A DNA stretch of 64,000 bases from Pseudoxanthomonas composti. GTDB taxonomy: Bacteria > Pseudomonadota > Gammaproteobacteria > Xanthomonadales > Xanthomonadaceae. Positions within the stretch are counted from its first letter, which is position 1. Every line of letters starts with the position of its first letter. The stretch spans positions 594,638-658,637 of the forward strand of contig NZ_SAWZ01000002.1 of the NCBI RefSeq assembly GCF_004122095.1, read 5' to 3'. Below, piece by piece: positions 32,226 through 39,666 of the stretch. Position numbers and translations under genes: made by a program. A model generated the notes under the pieces. That model worked only from the letters and a program-made list of their open reading frames with translations, searched no databases and was not told where the DNA came from.

Positions 32226-32854
32226 CAGGTGGACTCCGCGACTTCAGGCGGTGTGCCGCCGGCATGGGTGAGCTTGATTTCGACCAGGCGCCGCTCCGGC
32301 GCGGCCACGTCCATCGAGGTCAGCGCCTTCAGATAGGCGGCCTTGGCTTCTTCCTGCTTGCCCGCGGCCAGCAGCGCATCGCCGCGGATTTCCAGGTCGG
32401 ACGCCAGCGAGGACTCGCCGATGACCTTGACCGCCTCGTCCGGCTTGCCGGTCTCGATCAACAGGCGCGCCAGGCGCTGGTTGACCACCAAGCGCAGCGC
32501 CGGCTCGGGCTTGATCGCGCGCAGGGTGGCGATGGCCTCGTCCAGCTTCTTGCCATCGACCTGCGCCTTGGCCAGCGACAGCTGCGCCAGGGTGCCGTAG
32601 ACGCCGCTGTCGGCGCCCATGGCCGAAACCTCGGCCTTGGCCAGATCGCCGGCGGCCACCGCCTTGCTCGCCTGGTCGTAGCGGTCGTAGGCCTGTTGGT
32701 CCTGCAGATGCGTGCGCTTCTGCCACCACTGCCAACCGAAGATCAGCGCCAGGCCGATGAGCACACCGCCTGCCAGTCCCGCGCCGTTGTTTCTCAGCCA
32801 GCCGCGGACGCGCTCGCCTTGTTCGTGCTCGTCGAGCAGATCATCAATCGCCAT
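32225..32854 (-). CDS. YfgM-like tetratricopeptide membrane protein
   Basis: 209 residues. A short cytoplasmic N-terminus (AIDDLLDEHEQGERVRGWLRNN), one transmembrane helix (residues about 26-43, GLAGGVLIGLALIFGWQWW) and a periplasmic tetratricopeptide-like helical domain (AYDRYDQASKAVAAGDLAKA, LAQLSLAKAQVDGKKLDEAI). This is the layout of YfgM, an ancillary SecYEG/PpiD partner, and of its place directly before bamB. The start MAIDDLL at 32854 is chosen by family; an upstream start would add seven residues. Confidence 0.92.
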   Translation of the reverse strand: MAIDDLLDEHEQGERVRGWLRNNGAGLAGGVLIGLALIFGWQWWQKRTHLQDQQAYDRYDQASKAVAAGDLAKAEVSAMGADSGVYGTLAQLSLAKAQVDGKKLDEAIATLRAIKPEPALRLVVNQRLARLLIETGKPDEAVKVIGESSLASDLEIRGDALLAAGKQEEAKAAYLKALTSMDVAAPERRLVEIKLTHAGGTPPEVAEST

Positions 32855-32945
32855 GCTTACTCTCGCCCCGCACACCGGCAGGGTGTTGTCGTTCTAAGAA
32901 GTGTTCCGGTGCCGCCGCATCAAAACGGACGAACCCCCGGGCAGG

Positions 32946-33806
32946 TCACTGCTGGACCGGCACGAGGGAGCCGTCGGAGGATACCTCAAAGCGGGCCACG
33001 TTGCCCCGCCGGTAGGGATCGAGGGCTACCGTACTCCCGGCTCGCTGAACATCCACCGCAGCCGCATTGCCCAGCACCACGCGCTGCACCTGGCCGGCCG
33101 GGAAGTCACGCACGTCGCCGGCCTTGAGCACGCCCTTCTCCAGGGCGGTGCCATCGGCGGCGATGACCTGCACCCAGCTGTCGCCGCGGAAGCTCAGGCG
33201 CAGCCCGGCGCTGTCCGATGCCTCGGCGACGGGAGCATCGCGCGTGCTCGACAGCGGTGGCGTCATCGAGGCCGCCAGCGGAGACGGGTCCGGACGACGC
33301 GCCGCCTGCTCGGTCTGCTGCTTCTGCACCTGCGGCGCCAGCTCGCCGGCCGCAGGTGCGGTCGGGGCCTCGTCCAGCGAGGCGGTGGTCTGCGGACCGG
33401 GTCCGCGGGTGGCCAGCCACACCGGCACGGCGAAGAAGCACACCGTGATCACCACGTAGACCGCGCGGCGGGCGGTGGCTTCGAACAGGCGCTGGTAGGC
33501 CGGCGTGTGGACGTGGCTGACGATGTCCGAAGGGCGCACCGCGCCGACCTCGGCACCGTCCAGATAGGGCGCGACATCGACCTTGAGCAGGCGCGCATAG
33601 CTGCGCAGCTGTCCGCGCACGAATACTGGTGCGCCCAGGCGCTCCCACTGTCCGGCCTCCAGGGCGCTGACGATGCGCATGGGCACCTTCAAGGACTGGC
33701 TGACCTGGGCGATGTCCAGCCCGGCATCCTCGCGCGCTTGCCGCAGCATCGCGCCGCATTCAGCAGCCTGCCCGGCCGCGTTGGGACTGCGGTTGTGTTC
33801 CGTCAT
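32946..33806 (-). CDS. rodZ: RodZ-like cytoskeletal protein (HTH, membrane helix, DUF4115)
   Basis: 286 residues. Cytoplasmic HTH_25 domain (about residues 17-85: LRQAREDAGLDIAQVSQSLKVPMRIVSALE; FVRGQLRSYARLL), one transmembrane helix (about residues 113-132) and a periplasmic low-complexity linker ending in a DUF4115 beta domain (LRLSFRGDSWVQVIAADGTALEKG). RodZ links MreB to the envelope and sets rod shape. It overlaps the upstream pilF stop (ATGA). In E. coli ispG and hisS follow rodZ; they are absent here and a 91-base spacer leads straight to yfgM. Confidence 0.92.
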   Translation of the reverse strand: MTEHNRSPNAAGQAAECGAMLRQAREDAGLDIAQVSQSLKVPMRIVSALEAGQWERLGAPVFVRGQLRSYARLLKVDVAPYLDGAEVGAVRPSDIVSHVHTPAYQRLFEATARRAVYVVITVCFFAVPVWLATRGPGPQTTASLDEAPTAPAAGELAPQVQKQQTEQAARRPDPSPLAASMTPPLSSTRDAPVAEASDSAGLRLSFRGDSWVQVIAADGTALEKGVLKAGDVRDFPAGQVQRVVLGNAAAVDVQRAGSTVALDPYRRGNVARFEVSSDGSLVPVQQ

Positions 33807-34630
33807 GGTCTTGCGGAATCCCCGGAATTCGCCGCGCCCTGGCGGGGAAACTCCGTCCCCAGGCGCTGCAGGTATCGGCTGGCGGCTACCTTGTCGCCCA
33901 GCCCACTTTCGATGTCTGCTGCAAGTTGTAACACGCCAGCATCCGCTGGTGCAGCTGCCAGGCGACGTTCGATGAAGGCGCGGGCCTCGAAATCGCGGCC
34001 TTTGCGGTGCTCATTGGAGGCCATGGAAGCCAAGGCGTAGGCATTGACCGGGTCGAGCTCGAGCGCCTTGCGCAGATCGCGCTCGGCACGCTCGTACTGG
34101 CCCACCTGCAGCGCGCAGCCGCCGGCATTGGCCAGCGCCGAGGCCGGACTGGTGTAGTTCGGCAGCGCCAGCGCACGGTCGAACCACACCAGCGCCTCGG
34201 CCGGACTGCCATTGCCGCACAGCCAAGCCCCGTAATTGTTGATGACGCCCGGATCCTTGGGCGACAGCTCGGCGGCGCGGCGGTAGTGCTGGCCGGCGGC
34301 CGCGGCCTGGCCCCGGCTGGACTGGACGATGCCCATGATGGTGTGGGCCGCCACATTGTCCTGGTCGGCCTTCAACACTGCCGAGGCCTCGCGCCCGGCT
34401 TCCTCCACATCGCCCGCCGTCAGCCGCTGCCAAGCCCGGTCCACGCGCGCCTGCTCGGCCAGGCGCTGCCGGGTCGCGGCGCTGTCCTTTACCTCATAAG
34501 GCGACTCGTGCTTCTTGAACTTGACGATCTCCGGCTTGGTCTTGACGAAAGTCAGGCGCGAACAGCCGGCCAGCACCAGCACGGCTGCCAGCAGCGGGAT
34601 CAAGACCAGGGCTCGCTCAGGCCGCCGCAT
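33803..34630 (-). CDS. pilF: Type IV pilus biogenesis lipoprotein PilF (PilW)
   Basis: 275 residues. Outer-membrane lipoprotein pilotin for the PilQ secretin. Lipobox VLVLAGC with Cys23. Tetratricopeptide repeats fill residues about 60-260 ([60 protein letters not shown]). It overlaps rlmN by 14 bases upstream and rodZ by 4 bases downstream, the conserved gammaproteobacterial order. Confidence 0.95.
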   Translation of the reverse strand: MRRPERALVLIPLLAAVLVLAGCSRLTFVKTKPEIVKFKKHESPYEVKDSAATRQRLAEQARVDRAWQRLTAGDVEEAGREASAVLKADQDNVAAHTIMGIVQSSRGQAAAAGQHYRRAAELSPKDPGVINNYGAWLCGNGSPAEALVWFDRALALPNYTSPASALANAGGCALQVGQYERAERDLRKALELDPVNAYALASMASNEHRKGRDFEARAFIERRLAAAPADAGVLQLAADIESGLGDKVAASRYLQRLGTEFPRQGAANSGDSARP

Positions 34631-35828
34631 CGTCCAGCCCCTGCTCCCGCAGATGGCGTTTGAACTCGGCCTGGCGGCGGGTGCGGTCCATCACCTGCCC
34701 CTTGAGCTGCCCGCAGGCCGCATCGATATCGTCGCCACGCGTGCGGCGGACCATCGTCAGCACCTGCGCATCCAGCAGGATCTTCTGGAAGGCGCGGATG
34801 CTGGTCTCGTCCGAGCGCTCGTAGCGCGTGCCGGGGAACGGGTTGAACGGAATCAGGTTGACCTTGCCGGCCTCGCGCGACTGCATCTGGTTGCCGAAGC
34901 TGCGCATCAGCCGGGCCAGCGCCCGAGCATGCGCGGGCTGGTCGTTGACCCCGCGCATCAAGGTGTACTCGAAGGTGATCGAGTCGCGCTTGGGACTGGC
35001 CTTGAGATAGCGCGCGCAGGCGGCCATCAGCTGCTCGACCGGGTACTTCTTGTTCAGCGGCACCAGCTCGCTGCGCAAGTCGTCCTCGGCCGCATGCAGG
35101 GACACGGCCAGGGACACGTCGCTCTCGGTGGAGAGGCGGTCGATCATCGGCACCATGCCGGCGGTGGACAGGGTCACCCGCTTGCTGGCCAGGCCATAGC
35201 CCAGGTCGTCGCGCATGATGCTCATGGCGCGCACGACGTTGTCGAAATTGGCCAGCGGCTCGCCCATGCCCATCATCACCACGTTGGTGAGGCGACGGAT
35301 CTGCGCCGGCACGTTGCCCAGGTGGCGCGCGGCCACCCAGACCTGGCCGATGATCTCGGCCGTGGACAGGTTGCGGTTGAAGCCCTGGGTGGCGGTCGAG
35401 CAGAACTGGCAGTTCAGCGCGCAACCGACCTGCGAGGACACGCATAGCGTGCCGCGGGTCTTGTCCGGGATGTACACCGTCTCGATGGCGTTCTTGCCAT
35501 CGGCGCCCATCGACAGCAGCCACTTATGGGTGCCGTCGGCGGAAGGCTTGTCGAACACCACGTTCGGCACGACCACCTCGGCATGCTGCTGCAGCTTGGC
35601 GCGCAGCGGCTTGCCCAGGTCGGTCATCTCGTCGAAGTCGGTGACGTAGCGGTGGTGGATCCACTTCATCACCTGGTGGGCGCGGAAACGCTTCTCGCCA
35701 AGGGTGTCCTCGAAGAAGCGTTCCAGCCCGCCGCGATCGAGATCGAGCAGGTTCTGCTTGCGCACGGCCACCGTGGCGAGGGGCTCGCCGGTGGTCGTCA
35801 CGCTGGGAATCAACACGATCTCTTTCAC
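34617..35828 (-). CDS. rlmN: Dual-specificity RNA methyltransferase RlmN
   Basis: 403 residues. Radical-SAM enzyme that makes 2-methyladenosine at 23S rRNA A2503 and tRNA A37. The [4Fe-4S] motif is C136-x3-C140-x2-C143 ([10 protein letters not shown]). Cys129 just upstream and a Cys in DAACGQLKG near the C-terminus are the methyl-carrying and catalytic cysteines. Begins at GTG 35828 with GAGG 10 bases upstream, 12 bases after the ndk stop. The N-terminus ([17 protein letters not shown]) is about 20 residues longer than usual. Confidence 0.97.
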   Translation of the reverse strand: MKEIVLIPSVTTTGEPLATVAVRKQNLLDLDRGGLERFFEDTLGEKRFRAHQVMKWIHHRYVTDFDEMTDLGKPLRAKLQQHAEVVVPNVVFDKPSADGTHKWLLSMGADGKNAIETVYIPDKTRGTLCVSSQVGCALNCQFCSTATQGFNRNLSTAEIIGQVWVAARHLGNVPAQIRRLTNVVMMGMGEPLANFDNVVRAMSIMRDDLGYGLASKRVTLSTAGMVPMIDRLSTESDVSLAVSLHAAEDDLRSELVPLNKKYPVEQLMAACARYLKASPKRDSITFEYTLMRGVNDQPAHARALARLMRSFGNQMQSREAGKVNLIPFNPFPGTRYERSDETSIRAFQKILLDAQVLTMVRRTRGDDIDAACGQLKGQVMDRTRRQAEFKRHLREQGLDDAAA

Positions 35829-35840
35829 GGTGGCGCTACC

Positions 35841-36266
35841 TCAGCGCGAAACCACTTCGGTGGAGGCGAACCAGTAAGCCACTTCGATGGCGGCGTTCTC
35901 GACCGAGTCCGAGCCATGGGCGGCGTTGGCATCGATGGAGTCGGCGAAGTCGGCGCGGATGGTGCCCGGGGCGGCGTCCTTGGGGTTGGTCGCGCCCAGC
36001 AGCTCGCGGTGCGCGGCCACGGCGTTCTCGCCTTCCAGCGCCTGGATCATCACCGGGCCGGAAATCATGAACTCGACCAGCGCGTTGAAGAACGGGCGGT
36101 CCTTGTGCACGGCGTAGAAGCCCTCGGCCTCGCGGCGCGACAGCTGCTTGTACTTGGCCGCCACGACCTTCAGGCCGGCCTTCTCGAAGCGGGCGTAGAT
36201 CTCGCCGATGACGTTCTTGGCGACGGCATCGGGCTTGATGATGGACAGGGTGCGCTCCAGCGCCAT
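35841..36266 (-). CDS. ndk: Nucleoside diphosphate kinase
   Basis: 141 residues. Transfers the gamma phosphate between nucleoside triphosphates and diphosphates through a phospho-histidine, H117 ([12 protein letters not shown]). Family motifs: [61 protein letters not shown] lies 7 bases before the ATG. First gene of the ndk-rlmN-pilF-rodZ run. Its leader contains an intrinsic terminator and a second hairpin, which suggests regulated read-through. Confidence 0.98.
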   Translation of the reverse strand: MALERTLSIIKPDAVAKNVIGEIYARFEKAGLKVVAAKYKQLSRREAEGFYAVHKDRPFFNALVEFMISGPVMIQALEGENAVAAHRELLGATNPKDAAPGTIRADFADSIDANAAHGSDSVENAAIEVAYWFASTEVVSR

Positions 36267-36283
36267 GGATGTTCTCCGGTGGG

Positions 36284-36302
36284 CGGGTCACTCAAGGACC
36301 CG
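36284..36302 (-). promoter_or_regulatory. Second hairpin in the ndk leader
   Basis: Six-pair stem CGGGTC / GACCCG with a 7-base loop, between the leader terminator and the ndk ribosome-binding site. It ends 17 bases before the start codon. Confidence 0.4.
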
Positions 36303-36312
36303 AGGTTACATG

Positions 36313-36337
36313 AAAAAAACCCGCGTCGAAACGCGGG
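36313..36337 (-). terminator. Intrinsic terminator in the ndk leader
   Basis: Stem CCCGCGT / ACGCGGG with a 4-base loop, followed on the minus strand by seven T. It lies 47 bases upstream of the ndk ATG, with no minus-strand gene on its upstream side. A TAGAAT (-10-like) is at 36360-36365, so transcripts from it would meet this terminator within about 40 bases. Confidence 0.75.
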
Positions 36338-36411
36338 CTTAGGCTTTATTCCTGCGCAAATTCTAACGCAAGCCGGGCGCTCGTGCACCTCTGCGGATGC
36401 GGCGATGCAGC

Positions 36412-36439
36412 ATGACAGGGCGCACGGGCGGCGTAGACT
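36412..36439 (+). promoter_or_regulatory. Candidate psrA promoter
   Basis: ATGACA (36412-36417) and TAGACT (36434-36439) with a 16-base spacer. The palindromic operator begins at the last base of the -10, so bound repressor would block RNA polymerase. Confidence 0.4.
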
Positions 36440-36454
36440 CAAACAATCGTTTGA
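36439..36454. promoter_or_regulatory. PsrA-type operator
   Basis: Perfect palindrome TCAAAC-AATC-GTTTGA. It fits the published Pseudomonas PsrA consensus (G/C)AAAC-N2-4-GTTT(G/C) exactly. It is 17 bases upstream of the psrA start, in position for autorepression and for control of the following beta-oxidation genes. Confidence 0.75.
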
Positions 36455-36471
36455 TTCATGTGCCAGGCCAG

Positions 36472-37134
36472 ATGGGACCCGCTGCGCAGTTCTCCACCAA
36501 AGACCGCATCCTTGGCGCTGCCGAGGAGCTGTTCGCGCTCCACGGGTTCGCCGGGACCTCGCTGCGCCAGGTGACCAGCAAGGCCGACGTGAACATCGCG
36601 GCGGTCAACTACCACTTCGGCTCCAAGGAAAACCTGGTCAACGAGGTGTTCCGCCGGCGCATGGACGTGATGTCCGCGCTGCGGCTGTCGCAGCTGGAGC
36701 GCGCGCTGTCGGCGCATCCGGGCCAGCTGCGCCCGATCCTGGCGGCCTTCGTCGAGCCGGCCCTGGCCATGGCGCTGGACCGCAACGGCGGTGGCGCCTT
36801 TGTCCGCGTCATCGCCCGTGCCTACGCGGAAAAAAACGACAGCTTGCGGCGCTTCCTGTCCGACCACTATGGCCACGTGCTGCGCGACTTCGGCCGGGCC
36901 ATGGCCGCCTGCCTGCCCGACCTGGACAAGGAAACCCTGTACTGGCGGCTGGACTTCCTGGCCGGCGCCCTGACCTACGCAATGGCCGACTTCGGCGTGA
37001 TCAAGCGCCCGCAGGGGGTCAGCGAAGCCCAGCACCGTGCCCAGGCCGCCGCAGAACTCATCCGCTTCGCCGAAGCCGGCTTCCATGCCGGCGGCGGGCG
37101 TCCCACCGCTTCCCCTGATCCTTCAGAGGCTTGA
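36472..37134 (+). CDS. psrA: TetR family fatty-acid-responsive regulator, PsrA-like
   Basis: 220 residues from ATG 36472. The HTH region closely resembles Pseudomonas PsrA (TSLRQVTSKADVNIAAVNYH, then FGSKENLVNEVF), and the C-terminal part shares YGHVLRDF and YWRLDFLAGAL with it. PsrA senses long-chain fatty acids or acyl-CoA and controls beta-oxidation, itself and, in pseudomonads, rpoS. The ATG after the operator is preferred to 36397, because the longer form would be translated through the promoter and operator. Five bases separate its stop from the fatty-acid oxidation genes, so they are probably one operon. Confidence 0.88.
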   Translation: MGPAAQFSTKDRILGAAEELFALHGFAGTSLRQVTSKADVNIAAVNYHFGSKENLVNEVFRRRMDVMSALRLSQLERALSAHPGQLRPILAAFVEPALAMALDRNGGGAFVRVIARAYAEKNDSLRRFLSDHYGHVLRDFGRAMAACLPDLDKETLYWRLDFLAGALTYAMADFGVIKRPQGVSEAQHRAQAAAELIRFAEAGFHAGGGRPTASPDPSEA

Positions 37135-37139
37135 TCCGC

Positions 37140-39512
37140 ATGTCCCAGAAACTTCTCGTCCGCCGCGTGGCCGTCCTCGGCGCCGGCGTCATGGGTGCCC
37201 AGATCGCGGCGCACCTGACCAACGCAGGCGTCGATACGATCCTGTTCGATCTCCCTGCCAAGGAGGGACCGGCCAGCGGCATCGTGCTCAAGGCCATCGC
37301 CAACCTGGGCAAGCTCTCGCCCGCCCCGCTGGCCGCCAAGGGCCTGGCCGAGGCCATCACCCCGGCCAACTACGGCAGCGACCTGGAGCTGCTGCGCGAG
37401 TGCGACCTGATCATCGAGGCCATTGCCGAGCGCATGGACTGGAAGCAGGACCTGTACGCCAAGATCGCCCCGTTCGTGGCCGACCACGCGGTGCTGGCCT
37501 CCAACACCTCGGGCCTTGGCATCAACAAGCTGTCCGAAGTGCTGCCCGAGCAGCTGCGCCACCGCTTCTGCGGCGTGCATTTCTTCAACCCGCCGCGCTA
37601 CATGCACCTGGCCGAGCTGATCCCGGCCAGGACCACCGACGTGGCCGTGCTGGAGGGCCTGGAGACTTTCCTGGTCACCACCCTGGGCAAGGGTGTGGTC
37701 TACGCCAAGGACACGCCGAACTTCATCGGCAACCGCATCGGCGTGTTCTCCATCCTGTCCACGATTCACCACACGCAGGAGTCCGGGCTGGGCTTCGACG
37801 AGGTCGATGCGCTGACCGGCCCCCTGGTGGGCCGGCCGAAGTCGGCCACCTATCGCACCTCCGACGTGGTTGGCCTGGACACCATGGCCCACGTCATCAA
37901 GACCATGGCCGACACCCTGCCCGACGACCCCTGGCATGCCTATTTCAAGTCGCCCAAGTGGCTGGAGGCGCTGATCGCCAAGGGCGCGCTGGGCCAGAAG
38001 ACCGGCGCCGGCATCTTCCGCAAGGCCGGCAAGGACATCCTTGTCCTTGATCTGGAGAAACAGGACTACCGCGCTTCGGACCGCACAGCTGCACCGGAGG
38101 TCGTCGAGATCCTCAAGATCAAGGACCCGGCCGAGAAGTTCGCCAGGCTGCGCGAGAGCCAGCACCCACAGGCGCAGTTCCTGTGGGCGACCTTCCGCGA
38201 CCTGTTCCACTACAGCGCCTATCACCTGGCCGACATCGCCGAGACCGCGCGCGACGTGGATTTGGCCATCCGCTGGGGCTACGGCTGGTCGCTGGGGCCG
38301 TTCGAGACCTGGCAGGCCGCGGGCTGGAAGCAGGTGGCGCAGTGGATCGCCGATGACATCGTGGCCGGCAAGACCATGTCCGACGCGCCGCTGCCGGATT
38401 GGGTGTTCGACGGCCGCGAGGGCGTGCACGGTGCCGAAGGCTCCTACAGCCCGGTGCAGAACGCCAAGCTGCCGCGCTCGTCGCTGCCGGTGTACAAGCG
38501 TCAGCGCTTCCCCGACCCGGTGCTGGGCGAGCGCTTCCTGCAGGGCGAGACCGTCTACGAAAACGATGGCGTGCGCATGTGGCACGACGGCGACGACGTG
38601 GCCGTGGTCAGCTTCAAGACCAAGATGCACACCGTGTCCGACCAGGTCCTCGACGGCCTGCAGGAAGCGGTGACCCGCGCCGAGAAGGACTACAAGGGTC
38701 TGGTGATCTGGCAGCCCAAGGAGCCCTTCTCCGCCGGTGCCGACCTGGCCGGTGCGCTGGGCCTGCTGCAGGCGGGCAAGGTGGACGCGTTCGAGGCCAT
38801 GGTCGCCAATTTCCAGGCCACCAGCCAGCGCATCAAGTACTCGCTCGTGCCGGTGGTGGCCGCGGTGCGCGGCCTGGCCCTGGGCGGCGGCTGCGAATTT
38901 CAGATGCACAGCGCCAAGACCGTGGCCGGCCTGGAGAGCTACATCGGTCTGGTCGAGGCCGGCGTGGGCCTGTTGCCGGCCGGTGGCGGCCTGAAGGAAC
39001 TGGCCGCGCGCGCCTCGGTGGCCGCCGGCCCGGGCGGCGACGTGTTCGCCGAGCTGAAGAAGACCTTCGAGACCATCGCCATGGCCAAGGTCTCCAACTC
39101 GGCGGTCAATGCGCAGGAACTGGGCCTGCTGCGGCCGACCGACAAGGTGGTCTTCAACGCCTACGAGTCGCTGTACATCGCCAAGAACGAGGCCGCGGCG
39201 CTGGCCGAGTCGGGCTACCGCCCGCCCCTGCCCGCACGCCGCATCCAGGTCGCCGGCGACGTCGGCATCGCCACCTTCAAGATGCTGCTGGTCAACATGC
39301 TGGAAGGCCGTTTCATCAGCGAGTACGACTACGAGATCGCCACCCGCATCGCCACCGTGCTGTGCGGCGGCGAGGTGGATCGCGGCGCGCTGGTGGACGA
39401 GGAATGGCTGCTCAAGCTGGAACGCCGCCACTTCGTCGAGCTGGCCCAGCAGGACAAGACCCAGGCGCGCATCGCGCACATGCTCAAGACTGGGAAGCCG
39501 CTTAGGAACTGA
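37140..39512 (+). CDS. 3-hydroxyacyl-CoA dehydrogenase / enoyl-CoA hydratase (FadN-type domain order)
   Basis: 790 residues. Carries out the hydration and NAD-dependent oxidation steps of beta-oxidation. The NAD-binding dehydrogenase domain is at the N-terminus (VAVLGAGVMGAQIAAHL, then CGVHFFNPPRYMHLAELIP near residue 145), its C-terminal domain follows, and the crotonase fold lies at about residues 490-740 (WQPKEPFSAGADLAGAL; VRGLALGGGCEFQMH oxyanion loop). This is the reverse of E. coli FadB and matches Bacillus FadN. ATG 37140 with AGAGG about 10 bases upstream is preferred to a TTG at 37131. It follows psrA and precedes the thiolase. Confidence 0.93.
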   Translation: MSQKLLVRRVAVLGAGVMGAQIAAHLTNAGVDTILFDLPAKEGPASGIVLKAIANLGKLSPAPLAAKGLAEAITPANYGSDLELLRECDLIIEAIAERMDWKQDLYAKIAPFVADHAVLASNTSGLGINKLSEVLPEQLRHRFCGVHFFNPPRYMHLAELIPARTTDVAVLEGLETFLVTTLGKGVVYAKDTPNFIGNRIGVFSILSTIHHTQESGLGFDEVDALTGPLVGRPKSATYRTSDVVGLDTMAHVIKTMADTLPDDPWHAYFKSPKWLEALIAKGALGQKTGAGIFRKAGKDILVLDLEKQDYRASDRTAAPEVVEILKIKDPAEKFARLRESQHPQAQFLWATFRDLFHYSAYHLADIAETARDVDLAIRWGYGWSLGPFETWQAAGWKQVAQWIADDIVAGKTMSDAPLPDWVFDGREGVHGAEGSYSPVQNAKLPRSSLPVYKRQRFPDPVLGERFLQGETVYENDGVRMWHDGDDVAVVSFKTKMHTVSDQVLDGLQEAVTRAEKDYKGLVIWQPKEPFSAGADLAGALGLLQAGKVDAFEAMVANFQATSQRIKYSLVPVVAAVRGLALGGGCEFQMHSAKTVAGLESYIGLVEAGVGLLPAGGGLKELAARASVAAGPGGDVFAELKKTFETIAMAKVSNSAVNAQELGLLRPTDKVVFNAYESLYIAKNEAAALAESGYRPPLPARRIQVAGDVGIATFKMLLVNMLEGRFISEYDYEIATRIATVLCGGEVDRGALVDEEWLLKLERRHFVELAQQDKTQARIAHMLKTGKPLRN

Positions 39513-39660
39513 GATTGGGGATTGGGGATTCGTTGAAGCGGATCTCCTCCCCTCGACCCTCTCGCCTCCAACACATTCATCCGCCGGGCAGAAGCGTTCG
39601 TGTCGGGATCCGCACTTACGAATCCCCAATCCCGAATCCCCAATCCCGGCCTCCGGAGAA
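39513..39660. repeat. Hairpin-forming insertion between the fad genes
   Basis: Outer arms: GATTGGGGATTGGGGATTCG at 39513-39532, and its complement built of two CGAATCCCCAATCCC copies at 39619-39647. A nested pair GCGGATC (39538-39544) / GATCCGC (39607-39613) extends the dyad. The frame stays open across the insert, but codon use does not look coding. Confidence 0.8.
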
Positions 39661-39666
39661 ACCCAA

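Noticed and set aside
36397-36471. Longer psrA start at 36397
   Set aside because: It would place the -10 box and operator inside the coding region and adds residues absent from PsrA homologues.
39109-39666. N-terminal extension of fadA into the spacer and the upstream gene
   Set aside because: The frame is open through the hairpin insert, but thiolase similarity and the Shine-Dalgarno start at 39667.
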